Shown here: in pieces, positions 48,275 through 59,840 of the stretch
How positions within the stretch are numbered: position 1 is the stretch's first letter
Layout of the letters: each line of letters begins with the position of its first letter
NCBI GenBank assembly: GCA_002633025.1
Contig: NMRB01000105.1
Location: 609,577-673,576 of the forward strand
Source of the DNA: Notospermus geniculatus
Lineage: Eukaryota; Nemertea; Pilidiophora; Heteronemertea; Lineidae
Direction: 5' to 3'
Length of the DNA: 64,000 bases
The notes under the pieces: generated by a model
What the model was told of the DNA's origin: nothing
What the model saw: the letters and a program-made list of their open reading frames with translations, nothing else
Databases searched by the model: none
Program-made: the position numbers and the translations under genes

Positions 48275-48890
48275 ATCGTGTGAGGCAGAAGTTTGGTTGT
48301 GGCCAAGGTGCTCTTTCGGTTTTAAAAATGAAAATGAGAACATATTATTTTTAGTTCATTGATGGTGCAAACTGGCTAATTTAACACGTTGAATGTGGTG
48401 GTAAATGGTAGTAAACGGTAGAGTGGTAAGTGTTCCAAAATTTCGGTGAATCTCAAGTTTGGGAATCATAATTGTCTATATTTTGTCTGGAAGATTCCAT
48501 ATTCCACCGCATTCAACCAAACGTTTTCCATTTGTAAATAGAAGTTCCTGCAAAAGGCCGGATCCCACCGCATTCCATATCTTGTAAGCTAGAGTATACC
48601 TTTGTACATATATATACATACATTCATTAAAAGTAGAGACGCCCTCTAATAATTCGATGTAAATGGTTGTTAATTAACATGTTTCACTTTTGGACCATAG
48701 GGCAACTATAAATGATTGTAATGGGTAGAAGCATATGGTACATGTACGTAGAAGTCGACGTTGGATGTGGTAGGCGTTGCCAAGATAATATTGAGCGCTG
48801 TGGCAAGATGGATGAACATATCCAAAAAAGGTTGGTCCCTGGTAGGCTATTATAGGGGCCAAAAGGTCGACAACCACCGGGTTGAGTCAC
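48275..48890. other. Probable 3' UTR and following sequence
   Basis: Unit 1-specific sequence after the stop. An ATTAAA hexamer at 48627 is the only plausible poly(A) signal I noticed. No further exon. Confidence 0.4.
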
Positions 48891-48914
48891 TTAGTGATCG
48901 ACTCGGCTTGATTC

Positions 48915-49140
48915 TAAAGGACTTAAACAGTCCCAGAAGGATTGTACTTAAATCCCAAAGGATATACCTAATACAAAGGATTAAAGTCCCAACGGGTTTG
49001 AACAAGTCCCAAAGGGTTGAATGTACATAGTCCCAAAGGGATTGAACCTCCTATAAGATTGAACTTAGTCCGAAAGGAATGACTTTAAGAAATTGAACTT
49101 AGTCCGGCAAAGGGACTTAGTCCCAAAGGGCTTGACTTTT
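48915..49140. repeat. Degenerate short tandem repeat (AGTCCCAAAGGGATTGAACTT)
   Basis: At least eight imperfect units of about 20-30 bp built from AGTCCCAAAGGG and TTGAACTT. Non-coding and unique to unit 1. Confidence 0.75.
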
Positions 49141-49144
49141 GTCG

Positions 49145-50310
49145 AGTGGGCTTCTCCCTGGTTGCCCCATGGTTCCTTCAGCTACATCTGCTGATACATA
49201 TATATTGAGGGGATTGGGCTCGTAGATTTTGTTTAACATCATGAATGGTACCGGTATATCAAATTCAAGCTGTAATTCTTTTGACGTGTAAATAGGAAAT
49301 GATTTCAAGCTAAATCTTCGTCGAATATAAGGCAGTTTTGCGCCAGCGATTTCACTTAAAGGGGGACGAGTGACGTGTGAACGACGGAGAAGGATGAATG
49401 TCGTTCCGACTTAGTGGGGTGGCATAAAGCGTGTTATTCTCAGTAAATATTCATGATTTCTAAATCGAAATCTCCTCCAGTGAGGTGTCGTTTATGCTGC
49501 ATTCACATGCTCTTTTACATCTTATCATGTTTTTTGGGCTGAATCCTACTAAAGGTTAGCCTGGCTAACTGGAGCCTGGCTGATAGCCTTTTCACTGCCT
49601 ATGTTGTGTCGGGGCTTGCATCATGTGCCTAGACTCTGAAATAGACAAGAACGTGTGCTGTGGTAATAATCTCAGTGGTGACTTTATAATGATTTTTAAG
49701 AAGTTATCAAGCTGTGGTATTTTATGCTTAAAACGTTTACATTTATTTTGAAATCTGAACAATATTATATACATCACACTGGGAAAGGCACGTTTCTGAA
49801 CAATATCATGTAACTGTGTGCTGTTTAAGCATAATATCTTCCGTTAGATTTGGACATCAACTCACGTTTCTGTTTCACATCTCTGTATGTTTGTAATAAC
49901 TTGTTTCAAAAGCTCAAGTCCATGCCAGCAGTAGGGCCTGGTGTAGATGAGTCCGGGAGTCCACAAAGCCTCGTGATAGGCAAACACACAGCTGCTGGAC
50001 TGCCGTCATACATGACTTGACTGTCAAGGGTTCAATCACTTCGCCTTTAGACTGCGCTCACTCACGATCGTAGGCCTAGTCCGAAGGCGAAGTGACCGTA
50101 CGCCTTGCCATTTCAAGATGCCGCCACATCAATGCTGATCTTACAATGGGCATTATATTCCGCAGATGCACTTCCTATGGGTTTTAAACAACAAATAGTA
50201 TTTCATACGGTGAGTTTTTTGACATCGCTAACGTTTACATGTAGCCTACCTAGAACATTGCCTAGAATGCATCGCTAAAACCAACGTAACCTGAACATAG
50301 ATTTACACTT
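49145..50310. other. No recognisable feature
   Basis: Unit 1-specific sequence with no supported gene or repeat. Confidence 0.4.
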
Positions 50311-50314
50311 CGCG

Positions 50315-50425
50315 AGCCATGTATAGATCTACACGATACAGACACGCCGGATGGCTTCCTGGTCGCGAAGCCTTTGTTATTAAACCGGCGTGCCCGTATA
50401 CTGTGTAGATCTATGTAATCGCAGT
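50315..50425. mobile_element. Family C MITE, both arms
   Basis: ATAGATCTACACGATACAGA and CACGCCGG at the left pair with CCGGCGTGCCCGTATACTGT and GTAGATCTATG at the right. Best-preserved member of family C in the window. Confidence 0.7.
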
Positions 50426-50611
50426 CTAAAACAGGCCTGCTTAAAGCCGAGTTTACTTGCCAAATCACAGCCTACTGTGTGGCTCTTTTGACATTTTTTG
50501 TGACCCTCTCATCAGAGGATGATGGGCAATTGCTGTATTGTGGAAATTACGATTACGGTATATGTATATGTTTGTTTGTTTATAAAAAGGCCTTACCATT
50601 GTCGCTACAGT

Positions 50612-50749
50612 GGGCCGTATTCAAAAAGGTTGTTTAAAACGTATACGCGTGTAACCTCGTCAAATGCACGGTGGAAGTGTGTGGATTTAGTGAAGTTACG
50701 CACGTCTAAGTCTTAATCGCGAGATGATCACCCTTTTTGAATACGGCCC
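50612..50749. mobile_element. GGGCCGTATTC-family hairpin MITE, AGT duplication
   Basis: GGGCCGTATTCAAAAAGGTT at the left pairs with CCTTTTTGAATACGGCCC at the right. Flanked by AGT at 50609-50611 and 50750-50752. Homology to unit 2 resumes inside this element: the unit 2 copy (61992-62098) has lost its left end. Confidence 0.88.
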
Positions 50750-51258
50750 AGTATGTCCAAAGAAATCATATCGCTGGTTGTCGACGCATCCCAGTGATCC
50801 TTGCTGGCCTTTTGTCACTTCAAATACATTTCTCGTATTCTATTCAAATGCACTTCACAAAGCTGTGACCACCCTTTCCCATTTTTGATATTCAACAAAT
50901 CTATTGCTCACATTGACTAATGTCAACGGGAAACCAGTGAGATTCTATCCAGCTTCATGTACTTTGAAATATACCTATGGTCACTTCGCCTTCGGAGTAG
51001 GCTCCACTCGGTAGATCGTAGCCCGAAGGCGTAGAGATATGTGAACTTTTTGGATTGTTCAAGATGTATCCAAAGTGCACAGAAGAATCAATTGTCTGAG
51101 CGTGTTTGCAACCGTGACTTTATTCGAAAGACCATACAAAGAAAAAGCACATACATGTAAATACTACCTTCAAGCGATAAAATGCCATCTGAACTTTTGA
51201 TGATGGCTTCCTTGTAAGCTAACTGTAGGCTGAGCTACAGAACCTACATGCATTGTAC

Positions 51259-51337
51259 NNNNNNNNNNNNNNNNNNNNNNNNNNNNNNNNNNNNNNNNNN
51301 NNNNNNNNNNNNNNNNNNNNNNNNNNNNNNNNNNNNN
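51259..51337. other. Assembly gap, 79 N, followed by a unit 1-specific insertion
   Basis: The gap is followed by a C-run and GAGAGGCTTCTGCCCCCCTG up to about 51398, absent from unit 2 at 62609-62652. The inserted sequence ends in GCCGTATTTAACTTTTTGG on the complement, probably a transposon end. The poly-C run may explain the gap. Confidence 0.85.
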
Positions 51338-52000
51338 CCCCCCCCCCCCCCTGAGAGGCTTCTGCCCCCCTGGACCAAAAAGTTAAATACGGCCCTGGCT
51401 ATTACTTCAATGATCGACCATGTTCCCAATGATAAAGTCATGAAAGTGGCAATACTGACTTTTATCACTGGAGGGCAGACACTGTTCCAGTGCTCGTGTA
51501 GCAAATGTTCTGACTGCCATCTATTCGAAGCAAGCTGAATCACCGATCATGACATTGAATCTGCAGTCCGTCACACGTATTTCAAAATTCAGTGATTGGT
51601 TGGTATAGTGTCACATGGTCAGAGCGCCCAAAATGCCGAGTAACAACCTCATTTTACCCATTGGAAATACCAGTAATCAGATGCTGGTTTGTCACTGCAA
51701 CTCAACATTTTGTAATTTGGTGCTTGGCAGGGATTTAGTCTAAAATAATATGGATGTATATTGCGTTTCGTTTCCGATAAATGAAGTTTAACGGACTCCA
51801 CTGCTGCCAAAACTTGTGTCTTCTTGGTCTACAACTGTTGTCAGTAGAGTGCACAAATTCTATTTTGAAGTAAACCGGGAAATGTAAAAATACTGGTTTC
51901 AAAAAAATTGGTGTTTGGTTGATGTTGTGTGATTAATCGTGTGAAAAACCAGCTATGTGTTCCATTGATGAGATCGAGTTGTATAAAGTGAATAAAGAGA

Positions 52001-52143
52001 ATTTCGCCAGCAGCCATCTTGCCAAAATTAGGTCATCACCATGGGAATTCTCTTCTGGGACAGATGATTGGTTCTCCCATCCTCCGGTGGGGGAAATCCC
52101 CATGACGATGACCTAATTTTGGCAAGATGGCTGCTAGCGAAAT
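52001..52143. mobile_element. Family D MITE (GCCATCTTGCC arms), unit 1
   Basis: ATTTCGCCAGCAGCCATCTT at the left pairs with AAGATGGCTGCTAGCGAAAT at the right. Same position in unit 2 at 63283-63424. Confidence 0.85.
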
Positions 52144-52986
52144 ACCCCAAGAGAAGGAAGACGATGATCTGGTTCCTGTCATGAATGTCTTTTAACTCAT
52201 TGTCTGCCAAGAATAGATGACGGAAGTCATTGACTTAAATCTTGGCTTCTGTACACAGCATTTATTGCACTTCTTTCGATTGGGATGTGGGCATCAATAA
52301 TATATTGATTTAACTTTTTCATGTTTGGCAGTCAGAGGGTCAATATGACACAAATGTCATTCGAAACTGTCATATATTATAAATAGCATGTTTTCATTGT
52401 TGTGTGAACTATTTGTCTCTAGAAGTCTTTTTTGATACATTCAAAAATCCCTCCATTTTGTGTCACGAAGATACCAAATCACAAAGCAGTTCCCATTTTG
52501 TTCTTAGATTATTTCTTATACTGGAGCTAGTTCTTAAAAATACCAATTGATCAGTAACAACTGATATTATATTCACACATTTTGCTCATTCACACCTTCT
52601 CGTTCACTGATTTTACAAGAGCTCTTCACATCCTTACGAGTACATTCTCTTGTTTAAAACGCTTAAAACCAAAAATAGATAATTTTGATAAAACCCATGT
52701 ATGAGCAAATCGACATCCTAACCAAGATATTCCACACGAAAAATAGCGTAGAAAATTACTGAGAATTACGTTGAAACTGTGTCGTCTTCTTGATTATGTT
52801 TTAAGATTTTTCCCTTACTCTAATGCTTACCCTGTAGGAAAACAGTGGTAGGAGTTCAGAAAAGTTTCTGGGTATGTCGCTTGTTTCAGAAAAAGTTGGT
52901 CTGTGACGGAACTTGCAGCGTGCTGAACACTGTAGACTCTGCTCTCGCACAGCAGGTGTCGAGGTTACTGCTTTCAGTTCCCTATT

Positions 52987-53230
52987 CAGGCGTGGATCCA
53001 GGAGTGACAGAGGGTGGTCAGGGCCGCCGAGGGCGGTCATTGCAGGCGGGCGCCGACGGGGGGTCTGAAATCTAGAATGCCGTAGACGCGACTTCCTGGC
53101 ATCTCAATATCAAAACAGAAGCTTTATTCGTGCGTTTTTGTTTGCTTATTGTCAAAAATTATTGAGAGAAAAAAAATTGATGGTGGCGAGCAGGGGGGGG
53201 GGTCACGACCCCCCCCCGGATCCGCGCCTG
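52987..53230. mobile_element. 244-bp hAT-like insertion in unit 2
   Basis: The ends CAGGCGTGGATCC and GGATCCGCGCCTG are inverted. CTATT flanks both sides (52982-52986, 53231-53235). Unit 1 has the empty site near 42077. CAGG-G-CGGATCC-type ends are typical of non-autonomous hAT elements, although those usually give 8-bp duplications. Confidence 0.75.
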
Positions 53231-54604
53231 CTATTCGTACAGCCAGCTTCCGTTTGGGTGGAAATATAGATATTCAAACAAAGAAAGTCAACAGAGAAAT
53301 CAAATCAAACACTAGTACTAGGTTTTAGGGACCACGACCACATGTGTCGGTTCGGACCCTGGCCACTGCCGTTGGAGGTCTGGGAAGTCTTTACTTCACC
53401 AGTAGGGGACGAAAGTCAGGGCAATGCAGTCAGCTGGGGTGCCGCGGCAGAGCTGTTGCGGGTGTCTGCGTTTTGTCTGCTCTGTCAGGATTTGCAGTTG
53501 TTCCATCTTATCCCTGAGATCCCTAAGGCAATGGCTTTGGATGACAACATGAAATGTATACGAAAAGCTTTGCGCAGGAGAACAGACAGTTAAATGTGGA
53601 AATGAATAAAACAAATTGACGATGTAAACCTCAGAAGCATCAGCAGTATATGTCTCATATATACTTGGAAAACAATTCTTTTAACAGAACTGAAGGTAAA
53701 ATGATTGTGTTGTCTGGAATGATACAAACGGTGACTGCTGGCTATCAAGAACCAGTCTGCCCTCTCCCTTTGGGGTCCAGTTTCAATGGATGTCTACTTA
53801 CCTAATGGAACATCACAAAGAAACAAAATGGACTTCGGCCAAGCTAATGGCCTCTCCTGCAACACCAGTTCAGACCTTTCAACGTGATGTCAGGGATGTC
53901 AAGCGATCCACTATATGCACTATATCCGGAGATTTGATGTTACCTGGTTGAAGGACATCTATCTCTGGCTCAGCTAGACTTGGTAATAATCAAAATCGTA
54001 ATCATTTCTCGAATTAATGCCTAGAAATGCCCCGCATTACAATTGACAAGACTGATTAGAGTGTGTCCCTTTGTCATTGAAATTAAAAACTCCCATCCCC
54101 TACCATGCACACCGTTTGAGATTGAGACTGTCCTCACGTTGCTCGAGTGATTTTCTACCGTCTGAAATTCGAGAGTTGTTCATAATTCATTTGGTCAGAC
54201 TTTGATCCACACCTTGGTCGTCAGCATGACGCCGAGGCGTCTAATTTAAATGGCAAATAATTTCCAGACGAATTTCCATTTCGGTCGATTTCATTAAGAA
54301 TTAATTTGATGGGATGGCCTTGTGCGCCATCTCTTAGATATATTTGATCCTTAAAGGGACGATACGATCAAAGTATATTGTTGGTGATGTCCAATCGCAT
54401 TCAGATATAGAATTCTATCGAGTTAACTAGGTACTCCGCAGTCACCGTTTTTGTGGTCAACCATAGGTCATGACCACAGAGTTTATTGCTGAAACTTCTC
54501 ACATCCCCAGGTAACCATTATTTTCTTGATGGCCTTCCAAATATGAAATATTTCCGCTGCTGTCTTCTTATGTTTTGATTTTTCATTCCCATGTCACGGC
54601 CAGT

Positions 54605-54740
54605 CAGCTGAGCGCAAGGCCCATGGGCCTCTAATTTTCAACCATGCGACTGCCAAGGTCAGCTGAGCGCAAGGCGCCTCTTGTTTTCATCCATGCCTCT
54701 GCCAAGGTCAGCTGAGCGCAAGGCCCACAGGCTTCTTGTT
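54605..54740. repeat. 55-bp tandem repeat, three units (unit 2)
   Basis: Unit starts at 54605, 54660 and 54709. The middle unit has lost six bases of the CCCATGGGCC block. The unit 1 array has four. Confidence 0.85.
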
Positions 54741-56588
54741 TTTTTTTGTTTTAGCGAGTTTTCAGGACATCAATAAACTGTCCTGATTGCTAACATTGAA
54801 TTCGAATACCAACTTGACTATTTGAGAAGTTTTAATCAACAGCGACCTTCTCTCTCAAGTTCGTTGTGACATTCAAGAAGAGCCGAAGCGGATCTTTGAC
54901 AGATGATAGAAATAATTGGTGTTGATGGGATCGACTCCCCTCCCGCCAGGCAGGAAGCAGGAATCTGCATGTCCCTAATGGCGGCCTCCCGTTTCTGAGT
55001 CCACGCCGAGGAAGGATGTCTCGTAATTATGATCACGATGTCTGTAGTTAATGGTGAACATCGTGGCCGGAGTCCAATTACATACTGATCACGGTGTCGG
55101 TGTATGAATGGCGAGGAAGGCACTGCCTTTATTTCTGATCGCCGTGGCAGGATGGTTCGACTCCTATTTCCTCGTCAGTCTCAGATGCCTGTTGCTCGGG
55201 TGGATCTCTCTCATTTGAATGTCGCGAATATCATATGTCAAAACCAATTCAATTTTCAGATATGAGATTTTCAAATCATGGCCCTTTTAGTTCCTAAGGT
55301 AAAGGATCATACTTTCTCCAGAGAACTTATCTTTTGGAGAAAGAAGAAAGGTTGAGATGGCAATTTGTACAGCTGGATACCAATGCTGGAGTGTTGAGGC
55401 AAAACCTAGCAAGTCACATTTTTTTCAGTTTTGAGAAATATGCTTCAGAAGATGAGACCAAATCTAGTAAGTCCAAAAATGATAATTCAATTTCGACCAA
55501 AATGTAACTTGCTAGGTTTGGCCTTAACAGTCAGGAATGGCATGGTACTCATCATCAACGGGGGAAAATCTTTTTTTTTTCTAAAAAAACTTATGATGAC
55601 GCTTCTGGCGATCTGGGGCGGTTATGAAACATGACATTTTTTTTAAAAAACTGGCATGACAGAGGGTACGGTGTCCTCAACAACACGGTTGATTCTAATT
55701 CTAGAGTGCATCCTGAAACCTGATCCTGTCATCCTATCCGAGTGATTTTTAATCGCAATTACGGAACAGCGGCACACATAATCACAAAGACTACACAAAG
55801 ACTAACTGAAAGTATCGTTAAGAAAAGTTTCTAAGAGTACATGGAGGGTGGAAGAGCTAATCAGAAATAGATGCAGTGAGAAGTCTTTGAATCTCATAAA
55901 AATAATTGTGTTTTCTAAACAGGGCAATTTGAAGCAAAGTTGAGAATTTGTAAGTTGATAGGCTGTAATTTTCACTATTCCTTGGAAATTATTTGCTGCC
56001 ACTTCCTTGTGCATTACTGGTGTGTGATTTATTAAGTTTCCCTCTCATGAAGGAACCACCCCCTGTGCGCGTTGGATCTCCTTCTAATGGACTATAATAA
56101 CAGTGGAGTGTGATTGTAGTCATTTTAGGGTCCATTACCAACAGGAAACAAGCTGTGTGAAATTTGAGCTTGTTCGAAATTCAAAATGGTGTCATTGCCT
56201 TTAGTGCTAAATTGTACCTTCCAAGTTCCCTATGGAAAAATGGTGCCTAATTCACTCTGCTACGGTGATTGCAGAAGATGATATGATATAGCTAAAAAAA
56301 TTTGATACAGTTAGTGATGATTGTAATTAAGAAGATTTCTACTTGTACAGTGCAATATTGTTGCCTCATATTGCGTCTTAGCACTGAGAGTTCTGATTTA
56401 CTCGATGCCTTGTCCCAGGCAGTGACACCTAACAAAATCAGCAACAAAGACGGAAGTACTGTGTTGAACATCGTGTAATTTAATGAAAATATACAGGGGA
56501 AGTTGGCAATGATGGCTCAAGTTGCTGGCCAGCAAAAAGTCTAACAAAACTCAAATGACCTGGAAGGTTCTCTGCAACATCCAAACTA

Positions 56589-56676
56589 CAGGGTGGGCCA
56601 GAGAAAGTGTTTCTCGAACAATAGCGTTTCTATTGTTTCCCTATTGTTCGAGGGACACTTTCTCTGGCCCACCCTG
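56589..56676. mobile_element. 88-bp hairpin MITE, TA duplication (unit 2)
   Basis: Same element and position as 45514-45601, so inserted before the duplication. Flanked by TA at 56587-56588 and 56677-56678. Confidence 0.85.
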
Positions 56677-56887
56677 TAGTATGTAGGCCTAACATGTAAA
56701 AGGTAAGCGAAGCACATGGTCATGTTTAAGCACATCTAATAAGGGGTTGTACAGTTGGCGTGTACAGCTCCATGCCTGGCAGGGAATAGGGCCAGAGCTC
56801 TCTTACATGTCTTATGCCACCGAGCGAAAATAGCCCACTAATCCAATGGCACATTGTAATAAAGTACCGGTAACTGTAACTATGAAT

Positions 56888-56899
56888 AGGTGGCAGCAC
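56888..56899 (+). promoter_or_regulatory. CTCF-core-like motif AGGTGGCAGCAC (unit 2)
   Basis: Paralogous to the site at 45812; sequence unchanged between units. Confidence 0.3.
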
Positions 56900-57054
56900 A
56901 AGCCGAAGGTCTGGTTTGTGAACATGGGGATGTCAAAGAACCCATGACATCCGACGAAGTTTGTGTTCAAAGAATGTCACAATGAGGACATAGACTTTGA
57001 TTTCCAGAACGAAAAGTGGGACAAGAAATATCAGCATTGAGTTCATGGACGTCT

Positions 57055-57058
57055 TTAA
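57055..57058. other. Empty TTAA target site of the unit 1 foldback element
   Basis: GACGTCTTTAAGAAAAATAC reads through here. In unit 1 the same sequence is split at TTAA by the 628-bp element. It shows either insertion after duplication or precise excision here. Confidence 0.9.
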
Positions 57059-57483
57059 GAAAAATACAGATCTCAACAATTCCTTCCTCGTTTGAAGAAT
57101 TAATAACGCTGAATATTCTCCTTTAATTGACTGTTTATTACTCTCTACAACAAGTGATTCTCCTTAAAAATTGTTTGTTCCCAATGTTTGCTCATCTCCT
57201 CCAGTGCATGATCAAGACTTGATGAGTTCTAACTAGAAAAAGTAACCAAAAATTAATAATATCACCAAAGAGTTCGCACCTCCTCAAGAAATGATTACAA
57301 GTCTTGGCGAACACACTGGAGAAATTAACGATCCGGGTTGAATTCATTTGGTATTTGGTGCAGAACATTTTGGCAACTGACGAAAAGCTCTCTTTGCTCC
57401 GCTGGGGCATCCAAAAATCTCCGATCAGAGTCCGCTTCCCTCTCTAATGCAGAACTTTACGTTCACTGCTTCCTCTTTTTCAG

Positions 57484-57598
57484 AGTTTTAGAAAATTAGC
57501 TGATCAGCAGATCCAGTTTTCTTTGGATACAGCTTGTAACATGGGTGCACCGTTACTTCTGGATAAACAAGTGCATTATACTCTCAGGAAGGATCCAG
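57484..57598 (+). CDS. Exon C', duplicate of exon C in unit 2
   Basis: 115 nt with intact acceptor (CTTTTTCAG) and donor GTGAGC. The encoded peptide is identical to exon C (SFRKLADQQIQFSLDTACNM and GAPLLLDKQVHYTLRKDP). The single difference is a CTC to CTT synonymous change. The phases (0 in, 1 out) allow it to splice from exon B and into exon D'. It could be an alternative exon, or an unused but young copy. A transcript including both C and C' in series would shift the reading frame, because exon C adds one base to a codon while C' starts in phase 0. Use would therefore have to be mutually exclusive. Confidence 0.8.
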
Positions 57599-58519
57599 GT
57601 GAGCTGTAGTAAATTCATAAAAAGTTGTAGAAAGCTGGCAGAGTCATCGTCTTCTGTGCATATTATGTCACTTGTTCAGCTGACAGCTTCTAATCTATGC
57701 ATGTCACTGGCACACATATTTGGTAAGCTGGATGAAATCACAAGCCATTTGTAGGTCGTCTTTTGGTGGAGGCTGTCATGTGAACCCTCTTGCTTGTCCC
57801 GTCTCTCTCTTGTCGACGTGGCTCTGGGTAAGGCATGAAACTCATAACCTGTCGGAGCTGCATGCAACAATCTAAACAGCATCACTGCAAAGTAGGGGCC
57901 TGTCAGCGTAATTCTACAGGTAGACATGCCTCACTTGTTCCTCACTCTAGCTTTTTACTACTTCGGAAAGGCGATAGAATGTCAGGCTTATTTTTGGGGG
58001 CCACTCTGTACTCTCATCAACACCGACGTATGGCCTCTGTGTCCGAGCTACTTATTCTCATCGATGACAATTATATCCCCATCATGAATACATTAACAGG
58101 CTTAATGAGGGCAGATGATCGGATAACGAATTCTTCGTTAAGATCATCTGAGCCATGCCTCATCCCTTAATTAACAATCTCGTGGTAATGAGCTAGAACA
58201 ATGCATGACAAGGTAACAGAGCTATGATTTGACTAATAAGGAATCTGCCACGAAGAAGAGCGTCGTCATTAAATTCAGTATTCTCTGTCCCTCAGTGCTG
58301 CATGTTGCATTGGAAAGAAGTATTGCATGGGTGGGGCAATTTATTGGGTCACACAAAGTTGCAGTTTAGTACTGTTGGCAAGAACCTGGGCTTTAGTGAA
58401 GAATCAAGTGAGCGCTGAATGAGATTTTTTACAGGCTGAACCGAATGTTTCATTTCATATTTAGACTCCCCTGACTTCTCATACGTTGTACAAGTACTTA
58501 TACATTCTTTTTCTTTCAG

Positions 58520-58737
58520 GTAACTGTGACACCAAAGTCAACCTACAAGGGGGCAGCATCGGTGATAAGAACTCTCCCCACACAAGAAAAACTTTTTTGA
58601 AGAAAATGTACATCAAAGTGCAACAGTTCGGGGCCATGAAGGTCGGCCCGGGAATAGGGAGACCACACACACATGGCAAATTCAGGCCTGTCACAAATAA
58701 TGTTTACAACCTGTCAGTGTCAGGTTGCCAGAAGTGA
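58520..58737 (+). CDS. Exon D', duplicate last exon with replaced C-terminus
   Basis: After the same acceptor (TTTTTCTTTCAG), 73 nt (58520-58592) are identical to exon D and encode NCDTKVNLQGGSIGDKNSPH and TRKT. The frame then continues into unrelated sequence: FLKKMYIKVQQFGAMKVGPG, IGRPHTHGKFRPVTNNVYNL, SVSGCQK, stop TGA. No hydrophobic C-terminal tail remains, so a product ending here would be predicted soluble and secreted, not GPI-anchored. The switch point coincides with the start of the unit-specific block. Transcription of D' is not demonstrated. It may be a decaying copy with a fortuitous 49-codon extension. Confidence 0.65.
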
Positions 58738-58739
58738 CT

Positions 58740-58976
58740 TTTTACACGTCATGCTGCCCTGGAAAATGAGTGTTTTTTATCTTTGAAAATACAAATTTTG
58801 ATTCAGCTGTATTTATTTTGTCAGGCCGGCCCATTTACAATTTATATTTTGAAAATATAAAATATAAAAAAATATCCACCCGGCACGAAAAATCCGTCCG
58901 GCCGCTGATGAGAAACAAGTATTTTTTTATGTGGCCTTAATTGAGAGGAATGTTGATTACTCATGTCAAAATGAAT
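58740..58976. other. Unit 2-specific AT-rich spacer
   Basis: No feature recognised between the D' stop and the foldback element. No AATAAA near the D' stop was noticed. Confidence 0.4.
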
Positions 58977-59579
58977 ACATGGGTCATTCCATGCCAAACC
59001 ACTCAATTTTTTTCCGGCCCCCCTCCGATTTTGATGAAATTTGGCATACTTGTGGACATCCTTGAGAAACCACAACATACAAAATTTTGGTTCGTTTAGA
59101 TCATTTTTCATGGATCCATAGCAATTTGAAAATTTTGCAGTTTTTGCATAAATTAGTGACATTGAAACAGGAAATTGGCTATAATTCGTTAACCCATGAC
59201 CCGATTTGCATAAATTTGGTGTCATCAGGAAGGGGAGAAAATTTCCTTTCCAATGATATGCAACACGATGAATTTCCAAGGCCATGACATTTTCACGGTC
59301 ATTTGACGTGTCCGTGACCTTTGACCTACTTTTTCAGGCCATGAGTATCAATCAATTTTCACGAAATTTCATTCAGCAATACGCATTGAAGTAACCATCG
59401 AGCCAGCAAAATTTCAGTTTGGAGAATCCACCGGTTCGGGAGTTATTCAAGGAAGACTCTTTGACCTATGGGGTGTTCCTGTAACAAATGCTGGCAAAGA
59501 CACAAGTCACAATACATGTGTTGCCATCTACACAGAAATGCTGTCACACAGTGTTCTAGTGATCCATATGTTGAAAGTT

Positions 59580-59840
59580 TCGTCATTAAAGCTTAAAGGC
59601 CAGGTTGCTTGAATAAAGTGCCCACCCAATAATTAACGCTGGGCAAGTAGCTGGCAGCTATGAGAATACCACGTACAGGTGATGTGGGCCATGAATCCTA
59701 AAATTTTCTTCGTCATTAAAGCTTAAAGGCCAGGTTGCTTGAATAAAGGTGCCCACCCAATAATTAACGCTGGGCAAGTAGCTGGCAGCTATGAGAATAC
59801 CACGTACAGATGATGTGGGCCATGAATCCTAAAATTTTCT
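59580..59840. repeat. 130-bp tandem duplication inside the left arm
   Basis: TCGTCATTAAAGCTTAAAGG through CATGAATCCTAAAATTTTCT occurs twice in a row (about 59580-59711 and 59711-59842) with a couple of base changes. The right arm has a single equivalent. Confidence 0.88.

Larger units (their letters stand above)
41796..52700. repeat. Segmental tandem duplication, unit 1 (about 10.9 kb)
   Basis: Starts ATGAGCAAATCGACATCCTA at 41796; the same sequence starts unit 2 at 52701. It ends GATAAAACCCATGT at 52700; the same end appears at 63984, after which unique sequence (GATTCAGACAG) follows. Homology is continuous over 41796-48172 and about 50640-52700. The middle (48173-50640) is unit-specific. 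The unit junction has no N. It carries exons C and D with the GPI-like tail. Confidence 0.88.
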
